Positions 45,338-54,747 of a DNA stretch of 60,704 nt are shown here, piece by piece. The notes under the pieces are model-generated. The model did not search any database. It was not told the origin of the DNA and was given only the letters and a program-made list of their open reading frames with translations. The translations under genes and the position numbers were made by a program. Numbering within the stretch: the first letter of the stretch is position 1; each line of letters begins with the position of its first letter. Origin of the DNA: an uncultured Bacteroidales bacterium. GTDB taxonomy: Bacteria > Bacteroidota > Bacteroidia > Bacteroidales > UBA932. Location: contig CAMKSQ010000010.1 of NCBI GenBank assembly GCA_946415475.1, positions 1 through 60,704 of the forward strand. The letters are read 5' to 3'.

Positions 45338-45576
45338 GCAAGGAAGAAATCCTGAACGGCCTCAAGGAAATCATTGCCGTTATCCGTCCCAACACGGACC
45401 TCACTAATGTTGGCTATGACACGGAGCTGGTCCGTGGCCTGGGTATCGACTCACTGACCATGATGCTGCTCGCCCTGGCTGCGGAAGAGAAGTTTCAAGT
45501 CCGCTTCCCGGACGGCCAGCCGCTCCCCAAGACGGTAGGGGAGGTCTGTGACTCCGTTTTAGCCCTCAAAGGCTAA
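45334..45576 (+). CDS. Acyl carrier protein
   Basis: 80 residues. The phosphopantetheine site is Ser40 in RGLGIDSLTMMLLALAAEEKF (GIDSLT). It overlaps the GNAT-ANL gene by four bases, so it is most likely its dedicated carrier rather than the fatty-acid-synthesis AcpP (which would be expected next to fabF). Confidence 0.9.
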   Translation: MSKEEILNGLKEIIAVIRPNTDLTNVGYDTELVRGLGIDSLTMMLLALAAEEKFQVRFPDGQPLPKTVGEVCDSVLALKG

Positions 45577-45590
45577 GCTAGAATAGAATC

Positions 45591-45630
45591 TGAAAGAGGC
45601 CCTCGCCAATGCCTGGCGGGGGCCTTTTCT
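45591..45630. terminator. Bidirectional terminator between the ACP and AraC genes
   Basis: AAAGAGGCCCTCGCCA pairs with TGGCGGGGGCCTTTTCT around ATGCC; T-rich on both strands, so it can serve both convergent transcripts. It overlaps the AraC stop codon. Confidence 0.8.
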
Positions 45631-46555
45631 ATTGCTCCTGTCTGGCTATCTGGTACACCCTCAGGGAGTCCCGGTAGTCGGACGGGGACATGCCTACTGC
45701 CCTTTTGAAATAGCGGGCGAACAGGGACTGGGAAGGGAAATTCAGGTCGAAGGTAATCTGCTGGATGGTGTTCACGGTGGAGGACAGCTGCGCCTTGGCA
45801 TCCAGGATGACATAATCTTCAATCCATTGGAGGGCCGATTTCCCGCTGGCCTTCTTGATGAGCGTCGTCATGTATTTGGCCGAGATGTTCATTTTGTCGG
45901 CATAGAAGCCTACGTCGTGATGCTCACGGTAGTTGAGTTTTACCAGCTGCAGGAATTGCATCATGACCTCATTCTCCCGGAGCGGATTTTCGGTTCCGCT
46001 TGTCGATGCATGGGTAATCCGGCCCATGAGCACGAAAAACAGCTTGTTAAGCAAGTGGATAGCCTCTTCCAGGTTGGGCTGGGAATGCTGAATCTGCAGC
46101 AGTTTGTGTAACAGGTCCAGATAGGAGAGGAGAACGCCCGCCATCCTATCGTCCAGCTGGTAGAGGGGATGGGTTTCCGCGTTTTTATAAAACAGGTAGG
46201 CTTCACCCTGGCCCAGAAGGGAAAGCAAGCGCTCCGAAATAAGGATGAAGGAGCCTTTGAAGCCTGCGCTCACCTCATAGGACTGAATGATTTGGGAAGG
46301 CAGCACAATGAGGAGGGAGTTTTTCTGGAGACGGAACGAACGCAGGTTCACGGCCCCAAACCCACTGCCTTCATGGCAAATGGCCACAAGAACATATTTC
46401 ATCCTATAAGGTTCCCAGTTCACATTGAAATGGGGATTATGCAGGACGAGGAGATCTTCCCCAAACTGTTCCATCCATTCGGTCCGGGTTAAATCGAAGT
46501 TGGACATCTGGAGGCTTTCGAGCCTTTGTTGATTAAGTCTTTCGTTGTGAGCCAT
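45629..46555 (-). CDS. AraC family transcriptional regulator
   Basis: 308 residues. An N-terminal cupin-like sensing domain (FGAVNLRSFRLQKNSLLIVL) is followed by a C-terminal pair of helix-turn-helix motifs (DVGFYADKMNISAKYMTTLIKKASG; IQQITFDLNFPSQSLFARYFKRAVGMSPSDYRD). It is divergent from the five-gene surface-protein operon, 166 bases away, which makes it the likely local regulator. The ligand is unknown. Nothing indicates which of the early methionines is used; MAHNERLNQQ is the longest. Confidence 0.92.
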   Translation of the reverse strand: MAHNERLNQQRLESLQMSNFDLTRTEWMEQFGEDLLVLHNPHFNVNWEPYRMKYVLVAICHEGSGFGAVNLRSFRLQKNSLLIVLPSQIIQSYEVSAGFKGSFILISERLLSLLGQGEAYLFYKNAETHPLYQLDDRMAGVLLSYLDLLHKLLQIQHSQPNLEEAIHLLNKLFFVLMGRITHASTSGTENPLRENEVMMQFLQLVKLNYREHHDVGFYADKMNISAKYMTTLIKKASGKSALQWIEDYVILDAKAQLSSTVNTIQQITFDLNFPSQSLFARYFKRAVGMSPSDYRDSLRVYQIARQEQ

Positions 46556-46673
46556 AGCAATTTATATGCAATTCTTCTGCTAAGTTAAGCAATTTTTCCA
46601 CAATAGTGCTCAAAAGAAGAAATATTGAATAATACTAACGAATTTTTGCGCACAAAAAGTTCTTTTTTTGTCG

Positions 46674-46681
46674 TACTTTTG
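46674..46681 (+). promoter_or_regulatory. Probable -7 element of the DUF4493/PCMD operon
   Basis: TACTTTTG fits TAnnTTTG in the 166-base divergent region upstream of 46722; the region is AT-rich. No clear AraC operator repeat was identified. Confidence 0.5.
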
Positions 46682-46721
46682 CGCCGAATTGCAAAATAAA
46701 GAATTTTAAGAAAGATAAAAA

Positions 46722-48920
46722 ATGAAAAACTTTTTCTTGCCGGGTGTCCTGCTGCTCTTCTTGATGGCGGGATGCACCGCTGAACAGCTACAGAACGGAG
46801 AGTCGCCAACGGAAGGCGCCGTCCGGTTCTCGCTGTCCCAGGAGAACCCGGAAACGAAATCTGAACTGGTCGAGGACGATCTCCCTTCCCTGGACGATTT
46901 TGAAGTGGAGATTTACAACGCGAGAGCCCTCCGGCTGTATCGCGACACCTATGCCCAGACCAAAGACGCAACCATTAAACTGAATGCCGGCGAATTCCGC
47001 CTGGTTGCCCATCACGGCGACACCCTGGGTGCGGGCTTTAACAAGCCTTATTTCCTGGCGGAAAAGGAATTCACTGTGCATGGCTATGTAGAGAACGGGG
47101 GAGAGCCGGACCATGTGGAGGCCGTCGCCCGTCTGGCAAATGTACGCATGAGCGTGGTGCAGGGGAACAACCTCCTCACTTCCTATAAAAACGCGTACGT
47201 GGTAGTCCGTCATTCCCGCTACAGCAAAAAGCAGGTGAAGTTTGTCCGGAACGAGAGCCGATACGGCTATATGCCCGGCGGCGACCTGTATCTGGAGGTA
47301 TATGCCCAACTCTTCACCGACGAGTGGAAGTACTACAAGAGTGAAGCGGTGGAGTATCTGCCCAACGACAATGTCACGTTCAATGTGGACGCCGCCGGGC
47401 GCGACGGCACCCTCACCGTGAATATTACTGTGGATCGCAGCGTGGAAACCATCGAAGTGGATGAACTCATCGGCGAGAAAGCCCTCCCCGCGCGCGCCCC
47501 TTACTTTGTGTTTGACGGAGACAAAGGTGGTGTCTATACATACAGTTGCAACACGGGTTTTGTCAAAACCGTGAGCGACGCCATCCTTACCCTCAGCGCC
47601 GGCGCCAGCACCCACATCAGCAGCATGACGCTGCATACGGAATCCACTTCTGTGAACCTCCCGGATGTAGATCTGGTGTCCGTTTCCGGTGCCGACAAGC
47701 AAAGTCTTTTGAACGCCGGCCTGGACTGGATGGCGGGCACTACCAGCAACCTGGGCTATGTGGACTTCAGCGGCCTGGTGAATAAGATGATCGCGAGCGG
47801 CGTGGCTGGCTCGGCCTCCTTCACCTTCACACTCACTGATGGCGTGAACCAGCAGGTGAGTGGCAGCTTTTCGCTGAACGTAACGCCGTTTGCCGCTACC
47901 GTGAACATCCCCGAGGGGAACATCTGGGCCTGGAAGATGACCGGCGTCACCGCCACGGTGGCGGGTGTGGAGGAGGTTCCTGCCGATGCCACCCTGGGCC
48001 TGCAGTGGAGCACCGACGGCAGCAACTGGAGCACGGAAAAAGCCGCCGTATCCGCGAGTGGCAACACCGTTCAGTTTGGCGATATCACTGGCCTCACCCC
48101 GGCCACCGGCTACCGCTTCCGCGTGGTGCCCATGCACCTGACGGACCGGGCCAGCGCTACTGCCGGCACCTTCACTACAGAGGCGGACCTGCAGGTGGGG
48201 AACAATGGGTTTGAGGATATTACGGCCCAAAGCTATACTACACCGGTGGCCTTGGCCAGTGACTTTAAAGTTACCTGGTGGCAGTTGTACAAAAATGCTT
48301 CCAGCGCCTGGTGGGGAGTAAACGCGCTACAGACCATTGAAACCGGAAAAGTTGCTGCTACTTATCAGGATTACAAGACCTATCCTTGCGTAGCCGTCTT
48401 CGAATCCGGTGGTGCCTATTCCGGAAAAAGTGTCATGCTGGCAACGGTGTACATGGGAAATAGCGTGGCTTCGGAGGCCAGTCATGGCAGCACTAATTAT
48501 CCTGGCGAAATATTCCTCGGAGTTGCCAATAATCAGAATAAAGGTTCCTGGGCTAAGACTACCAATGGCCATGCCTTTACCAGCCGTCCGTCGGCCCTGT
48601 CCTTTATGCACCGTTTCAATCCCAACGGCGCTGCATACTATGTGCTGGTCCAGGTGCTGGATGCCTCCGGCCAGGTGATTGGCAGCGCCGAAAAGAATGA
48701 CGGAACAAGCGCCGTGGATGCCTGGACGCGTATTACGCTTCCCATTACTTACACGGCAACAAACCGCAAGGCGGCCAGCCTGCGCATCAGCATCCGTTCC
48801 TCCCGGGATGGAGGCGAGGGCGCTCGTAAACTGTCAAATATCTCTACCCTTTCGGGCACGCACAAAATTTATTGCGGCAACGCCCTCTATGTGGACAATG
48901 TGGAACTCCTTTACCAATAA
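46722..48920 (+). CDS. DUF4493 lipoprotein with FN3-like and C-terminal jelly-roll (PCMD-like) domains
   Basis: 732 residues; lipobox MAGC (Cys18). Residues about 35-260 match the DUF4493 pattern (FEVEIYNARALRLYRDTYAQ, LNAGEFRLVAHHGDTLGAGF, VNITVDRSVETIEVDE). Residues about 400-480 are fibronectin-III-like (LGLQWSTDGSNWSTEKAA, ITGLTPATGYRFRVVP). The last 240 residues are beta-rich (SGGAYSGKSVMLATVYMGN; YCGNALYVDNVELLYQ), like PCMD jelly-roll domains. First gene of the operon, next to the AraC gene. Surface-exposed adhesion or glycan binding is an inference. Confidence 0.8.
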   Translation: MKNFFLPGVLLLFLMAGCTAEQLQNGESPTEGAVRFSLSQENPETKSELVEDDLPSLDDFEVEIYNARALRLYRDTYAQTKDATIKLNAGEFRLVAHHGDTLGAGFNKPYFLAEKEFTVHGYVENGGEPDHVEAVARLANVRMSVVQGNNLLTSYKNAYVVVRHSRYSKKQVKFVRNESRYGYMPGGDLYLEVYAQLFTDEWKYYKSEAVEYLPNDNVTFNVDAAGRDGTLTVNITVDRSVETIEVDELIGEKALPARAPYFVFDGDKGGVYTYSCNTGFVKTVSDAILTLSAGASTHISSMTLHTESTSVNLPDVDLVSVSGADKQSLLNAGLDWMAGTTSNLGYVDFSGLVNKMIASGVAGSASFTFTLTDGVNQQVSGSFSLNVTPFAATVNIPEGNIWAWKMTGVTATVAGVEEVPADATLGLQWSTDGSNWSTEKAAVSASGNTVQFGDITGLTPATGYRFRVVPMHLTDRASATAGTFTTEADLQVGNNGFEDITAQSYTTPVALASDFKVTWWQLYKNASSAWWGVNALQTIETGKVAATYQDYKTYPCVAVFESGGAYSGKSVMLATVYMGNSVASEASHGSTNYPGEIFLGVANNQNKGSWAKTTNGHAFTSRPSALSFMHRFNPNGAAYYVLVQVLDASGQVIGSAEKNDGTSAVDAWTRITLPITYTATNRKAASLRISIRSSRDGGEGARKLSNISTLSGTHKIYCGNALYVDNVELLYQ

Positions 48921-48926
48921 TCGATT

Positions 48927-50189
48927 ATGAAAAAACTTCTCTATATTTTTGCAGCCGTTGCCACCGTGGCAGCCTGCGGGACCCAAAACACGTTGCCCGA
49001 GGGTAACGGCCGGCTCTCCCTTACAGCGGTCCAGGAGGGCGTTTATACCACCAAGGCCAATGATGTCGTGGGGGACTTTATTGTGGACATTGTGCGTCCG
49101 GCCGATAACTGGACCAAGCACTATGATCATTATATCGACATTCCGCAAACCGTCTCGCTCGGAAGCGGGGATTATACCATTACCGTGGCTTCGCCCGAAT
49201 TCCGTGACGCCGCCTGGGACCTGCCGTATTACAGCGGTAGCGCCAATTTTACCATCCGCGTGGATGAACTCACGCCGGTGAACGTGACGGCCCGCCTCCA
49301 GAACATGAAGGTGAGTTTTGTCCTGAGCGAAAACTTCAAGAACGAGCTCACTTCTTATACTATCGTTGTCACTAATGCCGCTTCTTGGGACGCCCCCGAT
49401 GTTGCTGAAAGGACGCTTACCTGGACATCGGCTACCGAGGATGTGGAAGATAAGGCCGGTTATTTCTCCGTGGCTCCGCTCCGCATCAAGGTGGACGGTT
49501 ATCGTGCCATGGACAGCAGCGAGAGCCATTCGGAACTCATTATTGGCGATGTCGCCGCGCAGGATCATCACATTATCACCCTGGATGCCCGTGTGACGGG
49601 CCAGATGAGCGGAGTGGCCATTACCATCGACCCTACCGTAAATGACCGTGAGAGCACCGTGGAGGTGCCTGGTTGGGACGAGATTCCCGTGGATGGCGGC
49701 GATGAGCCCGGTGACGAACCTGGTGATGAGCCTGGCGAGGACCCGCAGCAGCCGTCAACCGCTCCCACGATGAGTTGGGCGGCAAATCCGACCTTTGCTC
49801 CTACGCCCATTGCGGCAACCATGAATGTGGAAATTGTGATTGAGGCACAGGAAGGCATCCGCGACTTTGTGGTGGAAGTGGACTCCTATCTTCTGGAAGG
49901 TGCCATTGCCGATATGGGTGCGACAGAAACACCTGATGGAACGGCGGTTTCGATGGATCTTATTAACAATGCGGAATTGGCAGAATCGCTGGCTTCGTTA
50001 GGTGTCCCTACCGGTGATGCATTGAAAGACCAGACAAATGTGGTATTCTCCCTTTCCTCGCTGGTTCCGATGATTGGAATGCTTGGCGCAGAGCCTGATT
50101 CGGAGCACACCTTTACCCTGAAAGTAACGGATAAGAAGAACCAAAGCCTGGAGAAGGCCATTGTATTCTATGTACCACAGCAACAGTAG
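48927..50189 (+). CDS. DUF4493 lipoprotein
   Basis: 420 residues; lipobox VAAC (Cys17). Residues about 25-245 are a DUF4493-type domain (GRLSLTAVQEGVYTTKAND, SLGSGDYTITVASPEFRDAA, NVTARLQNMKVSFVLSENFK). A repetitive acidic linker (GDEPGDEPGDEPGEDP, about 253-268) leads to a C-terminal domain of about 150 residues that shares the start style SWAANPTFAPTPI with Ig-like modules of this operon. No PCMD domain. Six bases after the first gene. Confidence 0.78.
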   Translation: MKKLLYIFAAVATVAACGTQNTLPEGNGRLSLTAVQEGVYTTKANDVVGDFIVDIVRPADNWTKHYDHYIDIPQTVSLGSGDYTITVASPEFRDAAWDLPYYSGSANFTIRVDELTPVNVTARLQNMKVSFVLSENFKNELTSYTIVVTNAASWDAPDVAERTLTWTSATEDVEDKAGYFSVAPLRIKVDGYRAMDSSESHSELIIGDVAAQDHHIITLDARVTGQMSGVAITIDPTVNDRESTVEVPGWDEIPVDGGDEPGDEPGDEPGEDPQQPSTAPTMSWAANPTFAPTPIAATMNVEIVIEAQEGIRDFVVEVDSYLLEGAIADMGATETPDGTAVSMDLINNAELAESLASLGVPTGDALKDQTNVVFSLSSLVPMIGMLGAEPDSEHTFTLKVTDKKNQSLEKAIVFYVPQQQ

Positions 50190-50193
50190 TCTT

Positions 50194-52335
50194 ATGAAAA
50201 CCAAGTTGAGCCTTCTCGCATTGCTGGCACTGATTGCCTGCACGCGCGAGGCGGACCAGCCGCAGGGAACGGGATTCCTTTCCGTGCGCCTGTCTGCCGA
50301 CCTGGCGGTGACTCCGGTGGTAAAGGCCGAGGCCGGTGAACCCGTCTCCACCTTCTCGCTGGAAATCACGCCGGTACTGGGCGGTGATACGGTACAGGTG
50401 GCCGATTATCGGACCCTTGCCGAAGAGCCGCTGACCCTCCCGGTAGGGGACTACATCATAAAAGCGGTCTCGGGCCCGGATGCGAGCCTGAGTTGGGACG
50501 CGCCCCGTTACGAGGGCCAGACGCAAGTCACCATCCGTCCGGACCGCCTTACAGAGGCTACTGTGACGGCCACACTGGCCCGTACCATGGTCACGGTGTC
50601 GTTTGCCCCGGAAACAGCTACCTATTTTTCCGAGTACCGCGTTTCCGTGGCCAATGAAGGCGGTGACGCCCTTGTGTTCAGCCGCTCCAACGGGAATCTC
50701 TCCAAAAAGGGGTATCTGGCGGCATCGTCCCTGGAATGGGACCTGTACATGGTGAACACCCAGGGTACGCCTTATCGCGTGGGCCCTGTGAGCATTGAGA
50801 ATGTGGAGCCGCAGCAGCATTACCACATTACGTTCTCCTTTGATGTGACGCGGGCCCTGGCCGGTTCCTCTCTGCTACGTGTGCTGGTGGACGATTCCCT
50901 GACCGAAAAATACTACAATCTGAACCTGGACTTCTCCGGGGACGCGCTTCCTTCCATGGCGGGCGACGATTTTGACCTGGCCGATGGCATCAGTGCCAAA
51001 AAGGGCGAGGAAAACTGCCGTCGGGTGGTGAACTTCACGGCCCCCAGGGGCATCAAGTCCCTTACGCTGAGCCACAGTGAGACCAATCTGCTGGAGGCCG
51101 GTCTTCCGCAGTTTGTCCAACTTGTGGAGGCTTCTTCCGCTACAGTGTCCAGCCTGAATGAACTGGGAATCGGTGCATCTGCCGTCAGTTATGGTGATGT
51201 AGAGGCTTCCATCGATTTAGGACCCTTCATTCCCGGTCTGCCCATGGGCGATTATCTGCTCGGCTTGGATTTGATTGACACGCGTGGCCGCTACAGCGCT
51301 AAAACGGTGGTGTTATCGGTAACTTCACCGGTGGATGCCGAGGCTACGACCGTAAAGGCTTGGGCCGGGTTCGCTATCCTCAATGGCCGCTGGTTTACGG
51401 AAGGTCGGCCTTCCGGGCTTCGTTTCCAGTGGAAAAAGGCCAGCGATACCGACTGGACCAACTTCACCGGCACCGTGAGTTACAACGACGCGGCCGCTAC
51501 CTTCAGCGCCGAACTGTATGGCCTGCAGGGCGCTACTGCGTACATGTTCCGCGTAAAGACGGACAAGGAAGAGGAGACCCGCGAGGTGAACTTCACAACC
51601 ACCCCGGCCGGAACCATCCCCAACCTGAATTTTGACGACTGGTACAAGGATGGTGGCGCCTGGTATCCGGGTGCCAGTTCCTCCAATCGTGTATGGGATT
51701 CGGCGAATGGCGGCACATCAATGGTCGGCACAAATCCTACGACGCCGGAAGAATCCGATGTGGTGCAAGGAAAGTCCGCCCGAATGGAAAGTACCAAGGT
51801 CTTTGGTAAGTTCGCTGCCGGTAATATTTACATAGGTTCCTTTGTGAAAGTAGTTGGCACTTCCGGTGCAGAACTGGATTGGGGCATGCCCTTCTCCTCA
51901 CGTCCGGTGGCCTTGCACGGTTATTACAAGTATAGTCCCGTGACAATTGACAACGCACAAAATCCCTATACCGGCAAGAAAGGCGAGATGGATGCATGCT
52001 CTATCAAGATGTATCTGTGTGACTGGAACGAGCAATTCCATGTGAACACCTCTTCGAGCACGTTCCTGCAAGATAACGACCCCTCCATCATCGCCATGTG
52101 CGACTTTACTACCAACGTGGCCACCAACGGATATGTGGAATTCACCTTCCCGCTACAGTACCGCGATAAGCGTACGCCTAAGTACGTGGTCATCGTAGGC
52201 GCAGCCTCCCGCCTGGGCGACTACTTCACCGGCGGCAAAGGCTCTACCCTCTGGCTGGACGAACTGTCCCTGGTGTATGACGCCGGGCAGCTCTCCGAGA
52301 CCGACCGCCAGCTGGTGGGCTACCGGAATCTGTAA
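50194..52335 (+). CDS. DUF4493 lipoprotein with C-terminal PCMD domain
   Basis: 713 residues from the start at 50194 (lipobox IAC, Cys16); the frame opens earlier but those codons overlap the preceding gene. Order: DUF4493 domain (about 20-240), Ig-like module (240-395), FN3-like module (395-470), PCMD domain (475-700; NLNFDDWYKDGGAWYPG, VWDSANGGTS, FGKFAAGNIYIGSF, DWGMPFSSRPVALHGYYKY, DYFTGGKGSTLWLDELSLVYD). The PCMD part is clearly paralogous to the last gene of the operon. PCMD means 'putative carbohydrate metabolism domain'; a glycan-binding role is not proven. Confidence 0.83.
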   Translation: MKTKLSLLALLALIACTREADQPQGTGFLSVRLSADLAVTPVVKAEAGEPVSTFSLEITPVLGGDTVQVADYRTLAEEPLTLPVGDYIIKAVSGPDASLSWDAPRYEGQTQVTIRPDRLTEATVTATLARTMVTVSFAPETATYFSEYRVSVANEGGDALVFSRSNGNLSKKGYLAASSLEWDLYMVNTQGTPYRVGPVSIENVEPQQHYHITFSFDVTRALAGSSLLRVLVDDSLTEKYYNLNLDFSGDALPSMAGDDFDLADGISAKKGEENCRRVVNFTAPRGIKSLTLSHSETNLLEAGLPQFVQLVEASSATVSSLNELGIGASAVSYGDVEASIDLGPFIPGLPMGDYLLGLDLIDTRGRYSAKTVVLSVTSPVDAEATTVKAWAGFAILNGRWFTEGRPSGLRFQWKKASDTDWTNFTGTVSYNDAAATFSAELYGLQGATAYMFRVKTDKEEETREVNFTTTPAGTIPNLNFDDWYKDGGAWYPGASSSNRVWDSANGGTSMVGTNPTTPEESDVVQGKSARMESTKVFGKFAAGNIYIGSFVKVVGTSGAELDWGMPFSSRPVALHGYYKYSPVTIDNAQNPYTGKKGEMDACSIKMYLCDWNEQFHVNTSSSTFLQDNDPSIIAMCDFTTNVATNGYVEFTFPLQYRDKRTPKYVVIVGAASRLGDYFTGGKGSTLWLDELSLVYDAGQLSETDRQLVGYRNL

Positions 52336-52337
52336 GC

Positions 52338-53090
52338 ATGCGACGGCTCCTTATACTCCTTCTGGCTGCCTGTCTCGCCCTTCCGGGACAGGCCCAGGAG
52401 AAGTTTACCCGCGGCTTTGCGGGGAAGAACAAGATCTTCATCCCCAAAGGCAGTTTCGGCGGCGGCATCAGTGCCTCCTGGCGGAAGTTCAACCTGGGTG
52501 ACTCCGAAGGCTATACTGTGCTCTCCAAATACATCGGCGACCTGCAAGGCGGGTATCGGACCATCGGTGTCTCTCCTTCCTTCGAGTATTTCTGGGCCAA
52601 TAACGTGAGCGTAGTGGCCCGCTTTGAGTATTCGTGGCTCGGAGTGGACCTGAACAACGCTTCGCTCCACCTGTCGGATGATCTGGGCCTGGATATCACC
52701 GGACAGCATTACAAACGGCAGGCCTATTCCCTGGCCGCGGGCGTACGCTATTACGTGCCGTTCATGGGCAGCCGCATCTTCGGCTGGTTCGTGGAGGGTA
52801 CGCTCAATGGCGGTTTCACCCAAAGCATGCTGTACGAGACCGAGGACGACATGAAGCACGGGACCTACAACACCAACTGGAAACTGGCCCTCCGGATGGA
52901 TCCGGGCATCTGTTTCTTCGTGCACGAGAATTTTGACTTCGAGGTGTCCGTAGGTCTGCTCGACCTTACATGGAAGATCATGAAGCAGACGGAAAACCAG
53001 GTAAAAACCAGTTCCGGGAACAGCCTGGGCACCGGACTCCAAATCGACCTGCTGGCCATCCGCTTCGGCGCGCATTTCTATATATGGTAA
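52338..53090 (+). CDS. Outer-membrane beta-barrel protein
   Basis: 250 residues. Signal peptide (LLILLLAACLALPGQAQ, cleaved after AQ-type site) then alternating beta-strands (GGGISASWRKFNLG, TIGVSPSFEYFWANNVSVVARFEYSW, YSLAAGVRYYVPF, GWFVEGTLNGGF) ending in an aromatic residue after FGAHFYIW, the typical barrel signal. About eight to ten strands. It sits between two PCMD lipoprotein genes, overlapping the next by seven bases, and may anchor or present them. Confidence 0.8.
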   Translation: MRRLLILLLAACLALPGQAQEKFTRGFAGKNKIFIPKGSFGGGISASWRKFNLGDSEGYTVLSKYIGDLQGGYRTIGVSPSFEYFWANNVSVVARFEYSWLGVDLNNASLHLSDDLGLDITGQHYKRQAYSLAAGVRYYVPFMGSRIFGWFVEGTLNGGFTQSMLYETEDDMKHGTYNTNWKLALRMDPGICFFVHENFDFEVSVGLLDLTWKIMKQTENQVKTSSGNSLGTGLQIDLLAIRFGAHFYIW

Positions 53091-54676
53091 AACGCTGGAT
53101 ACAAATAGGCCTTGCCGGCTTTTTGGCCGTCAGTTGTGTTTTCCCCAACGACCTGGATTATCCCAGGGTGGTGGGGAACATTCTGACTTTTGACGTGGAG
53201 GACGCGAAGGAGGTGAACATCAATCCGACGACGCGCGAGGTATCCATCGTCCTGCAGGAATGGGCCGATATGAGCCATGTAAAGGTGAATGAGTGCAAGT
53301 TGTCGGAAATGGCCACCTGTACCGATATCGGGGAGTATTTGGACCTGACCAAGCCGGTCAAGGCGGTGCTGCACACCTATCAGGACTACGAGTGGACTAT
53401 TACGGCCACCCAGCCCATTGAGCGCTACGTGTACTGCACCGGACAGGTCCAGGAGGCCCGTTTGAACCTGGAGACGCGGAGCGTATTTGTGTATTTACCC
53501 GAAAGCCAGCCGCTGTCCGAGGTTACCATCGAGGACATGAAACTGGAAGCCGAGCCGTCCCGCATTGTGAGTACGACCGGCTATGAAACCGATGTGCAGC
53601 ACCTGACCCTTTCCACGCGGGCTGTATCGTTCCCCATCACGCTGGACTGCGTCATGGAGCGGAGTTTTTATGTGGAAGTGGGCGAGTCCGAGGTGGTTGA
53701 ATGGCATTTCAAGGCTTTGCAGCTGCGGGTGGACACATCCGTGAGCGAGGTGGATCCCCATTGCTATTCCGCCCGGGTGCGCGGCGTGTTTGCCTCCGAC
53801 GGCTCCCAAGTGACTGTCGAGTATCGGAAGGTTGGTGACGAAAATTGGATTCCCGCGGTCGGTGCCACCGTGTCCGGCGTGGGGATTACTGCCAACTTGA
53901 CGGGGCTTACGCCGGGTACGGCCTACGAGTGCCGGGTACGGGACGGTGAGGAAGTATCGGCCCCGAAGAGCTTTACGACGGCGGAAGCCATCCAGCCGGA
54001 TAATTTGGATTTTGACGATTGGCATGCCAACGGAAAAGTCTGGAACCCCTGGAAGGAGGGCGGCGTGCAGGTGTGGGATTCGGCCAACAAGGCCACGGCT
54101 TCTTTTACCGGTAGCGCCACTACGCCGGAGGAGAACTTTGTGGCGGTCTCCGGTGCGGGCAAGAAGGCTTGCCGCATGGAGAGCAGCTACGCCGTGGTGA
54201 AGTTCGCCGCCGGCAGCGTGTTCGTCGGACAGTTCGTAAAACTGCAGGGAATGGGCGCAGAGCTGGCCTGGGGCCTTCCGTTCACGGGAAAACCCGTGTC
54301 GATGAAAGGCTATGCCGCTTACAAGTCCACGCCCGTTACGGATGCCGATGACAGCCATGCCAGCCTCATGGGACAGCCCGACAACGGACACATCTTGGTG
54401 GCCCTTACCGACTGGGACGACCAGTTCCATGTGGTCAGCTCCACTTCCACTTATGTCGATTTCGACAAGGATCCGGCGATTATCGCGTATGGCCGATATA
54501 ACCTGACGGAAAGCACGGACGGGTATGTTTCCTTCGACCTTCCGCTGGAGTACCGGAACAGCCGCACGCCCAAGTATCTGGTGATTGTGGCCTCCTCCAG
54601 TTCCCTGGGAGACTATTTCACGGGCGGCCGTGGCAGTACCCTCTGGGTGGATGAGTTTGAACTGGTTTACGATTAA
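53084..54676 (+). CDS. PCMD-domain lipoprotein
   Basis: 530 residues from the ATG at 53084 (lipobox VSC, Cys18); the longer frame runs inside the barrel gene. N-terminal Ig-like modules (TFDVEDAKEVNINPTTREVS; about 30-250), an FN3-like module (YSARVRGVFASDG, ITANLTGLTPGTAYECRVRDG; about 255-330), and a C-terminal PCMD domain (LDFDDWHANGKVWNPW, WGLPFTGKPVSMKGYAAYK, DYFTGGRGSTLWVDEFELVYD) about half identical to that of the gene at 50194. Last gene of the operon. Confidence 0.83.
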   Translation: MVKRWIQIGLAGFLAVSCVFPNDLDYPRVVGNILTFDVEDAKEVNINPTTREVSIVLQEWADMSHVKVNECKLSEMATCTDIGEYLDLTKPVKAVLHTYQDYEWTITATQPIERYVYCTGQVQEARLNLETRSVFVYLPESQPLSEVTIEDMKLEAEPSRIVSTTGYETDVQHLTLSTRAVSFPITLDCVMERSFYVEVGESEVVEWHFKALQLRVDTSVSEVDPHCYSARVRGVFASDGSQVTVEYRKVGDENWIPAVGATVSGVGITANLTGLTPGTAYECRVRDGEEVSAPKSFTTAEAIQPDNLDFDDWHANGKVWNPWKEGGVQVWDSANKATASFTGSATTPEENFVAVSGAGKKACRMESSYAVVKFAAGSVFVGQFVKLQGMGAELAWGLPFTGKPVSMKGYAAYKSTPVTDADDSHASLMGQPDNGHILVALTDWDDQFHVVSSTSTYVDFDKDPAIIAYGRYNLTESTDGYVSFDLPLEYRNSRTPKYLVIVASSSSLGDYFTGGRGSTLWVDEFELVYD

Positions 54677-54698
54677 CCTATTAATAAACCTGTTATTG

Positions 54699-54734
54699 TA
54701 AGCCTGCGAAGTTTTTGCTAACTTTGCAGGCTTA
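54699..54734 (+). promoter_or_regulatory. Inverted repeat around the promoter of the DUF2723 gene
   Basis: TAAGCCTGC (54699-54707) and GCAGGCTTA (54726-54734) are perfect 9-bp complements. The -7 box TAACTTTG (54719-54726) lies in the loop and touches the right arm. It may act as the end of the surface-protein operon and as a regulatory site; the layout is the same as before atpD. Confidence 0.55.
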
Positions 54735-54747
54735 CTGTATTGTAACT

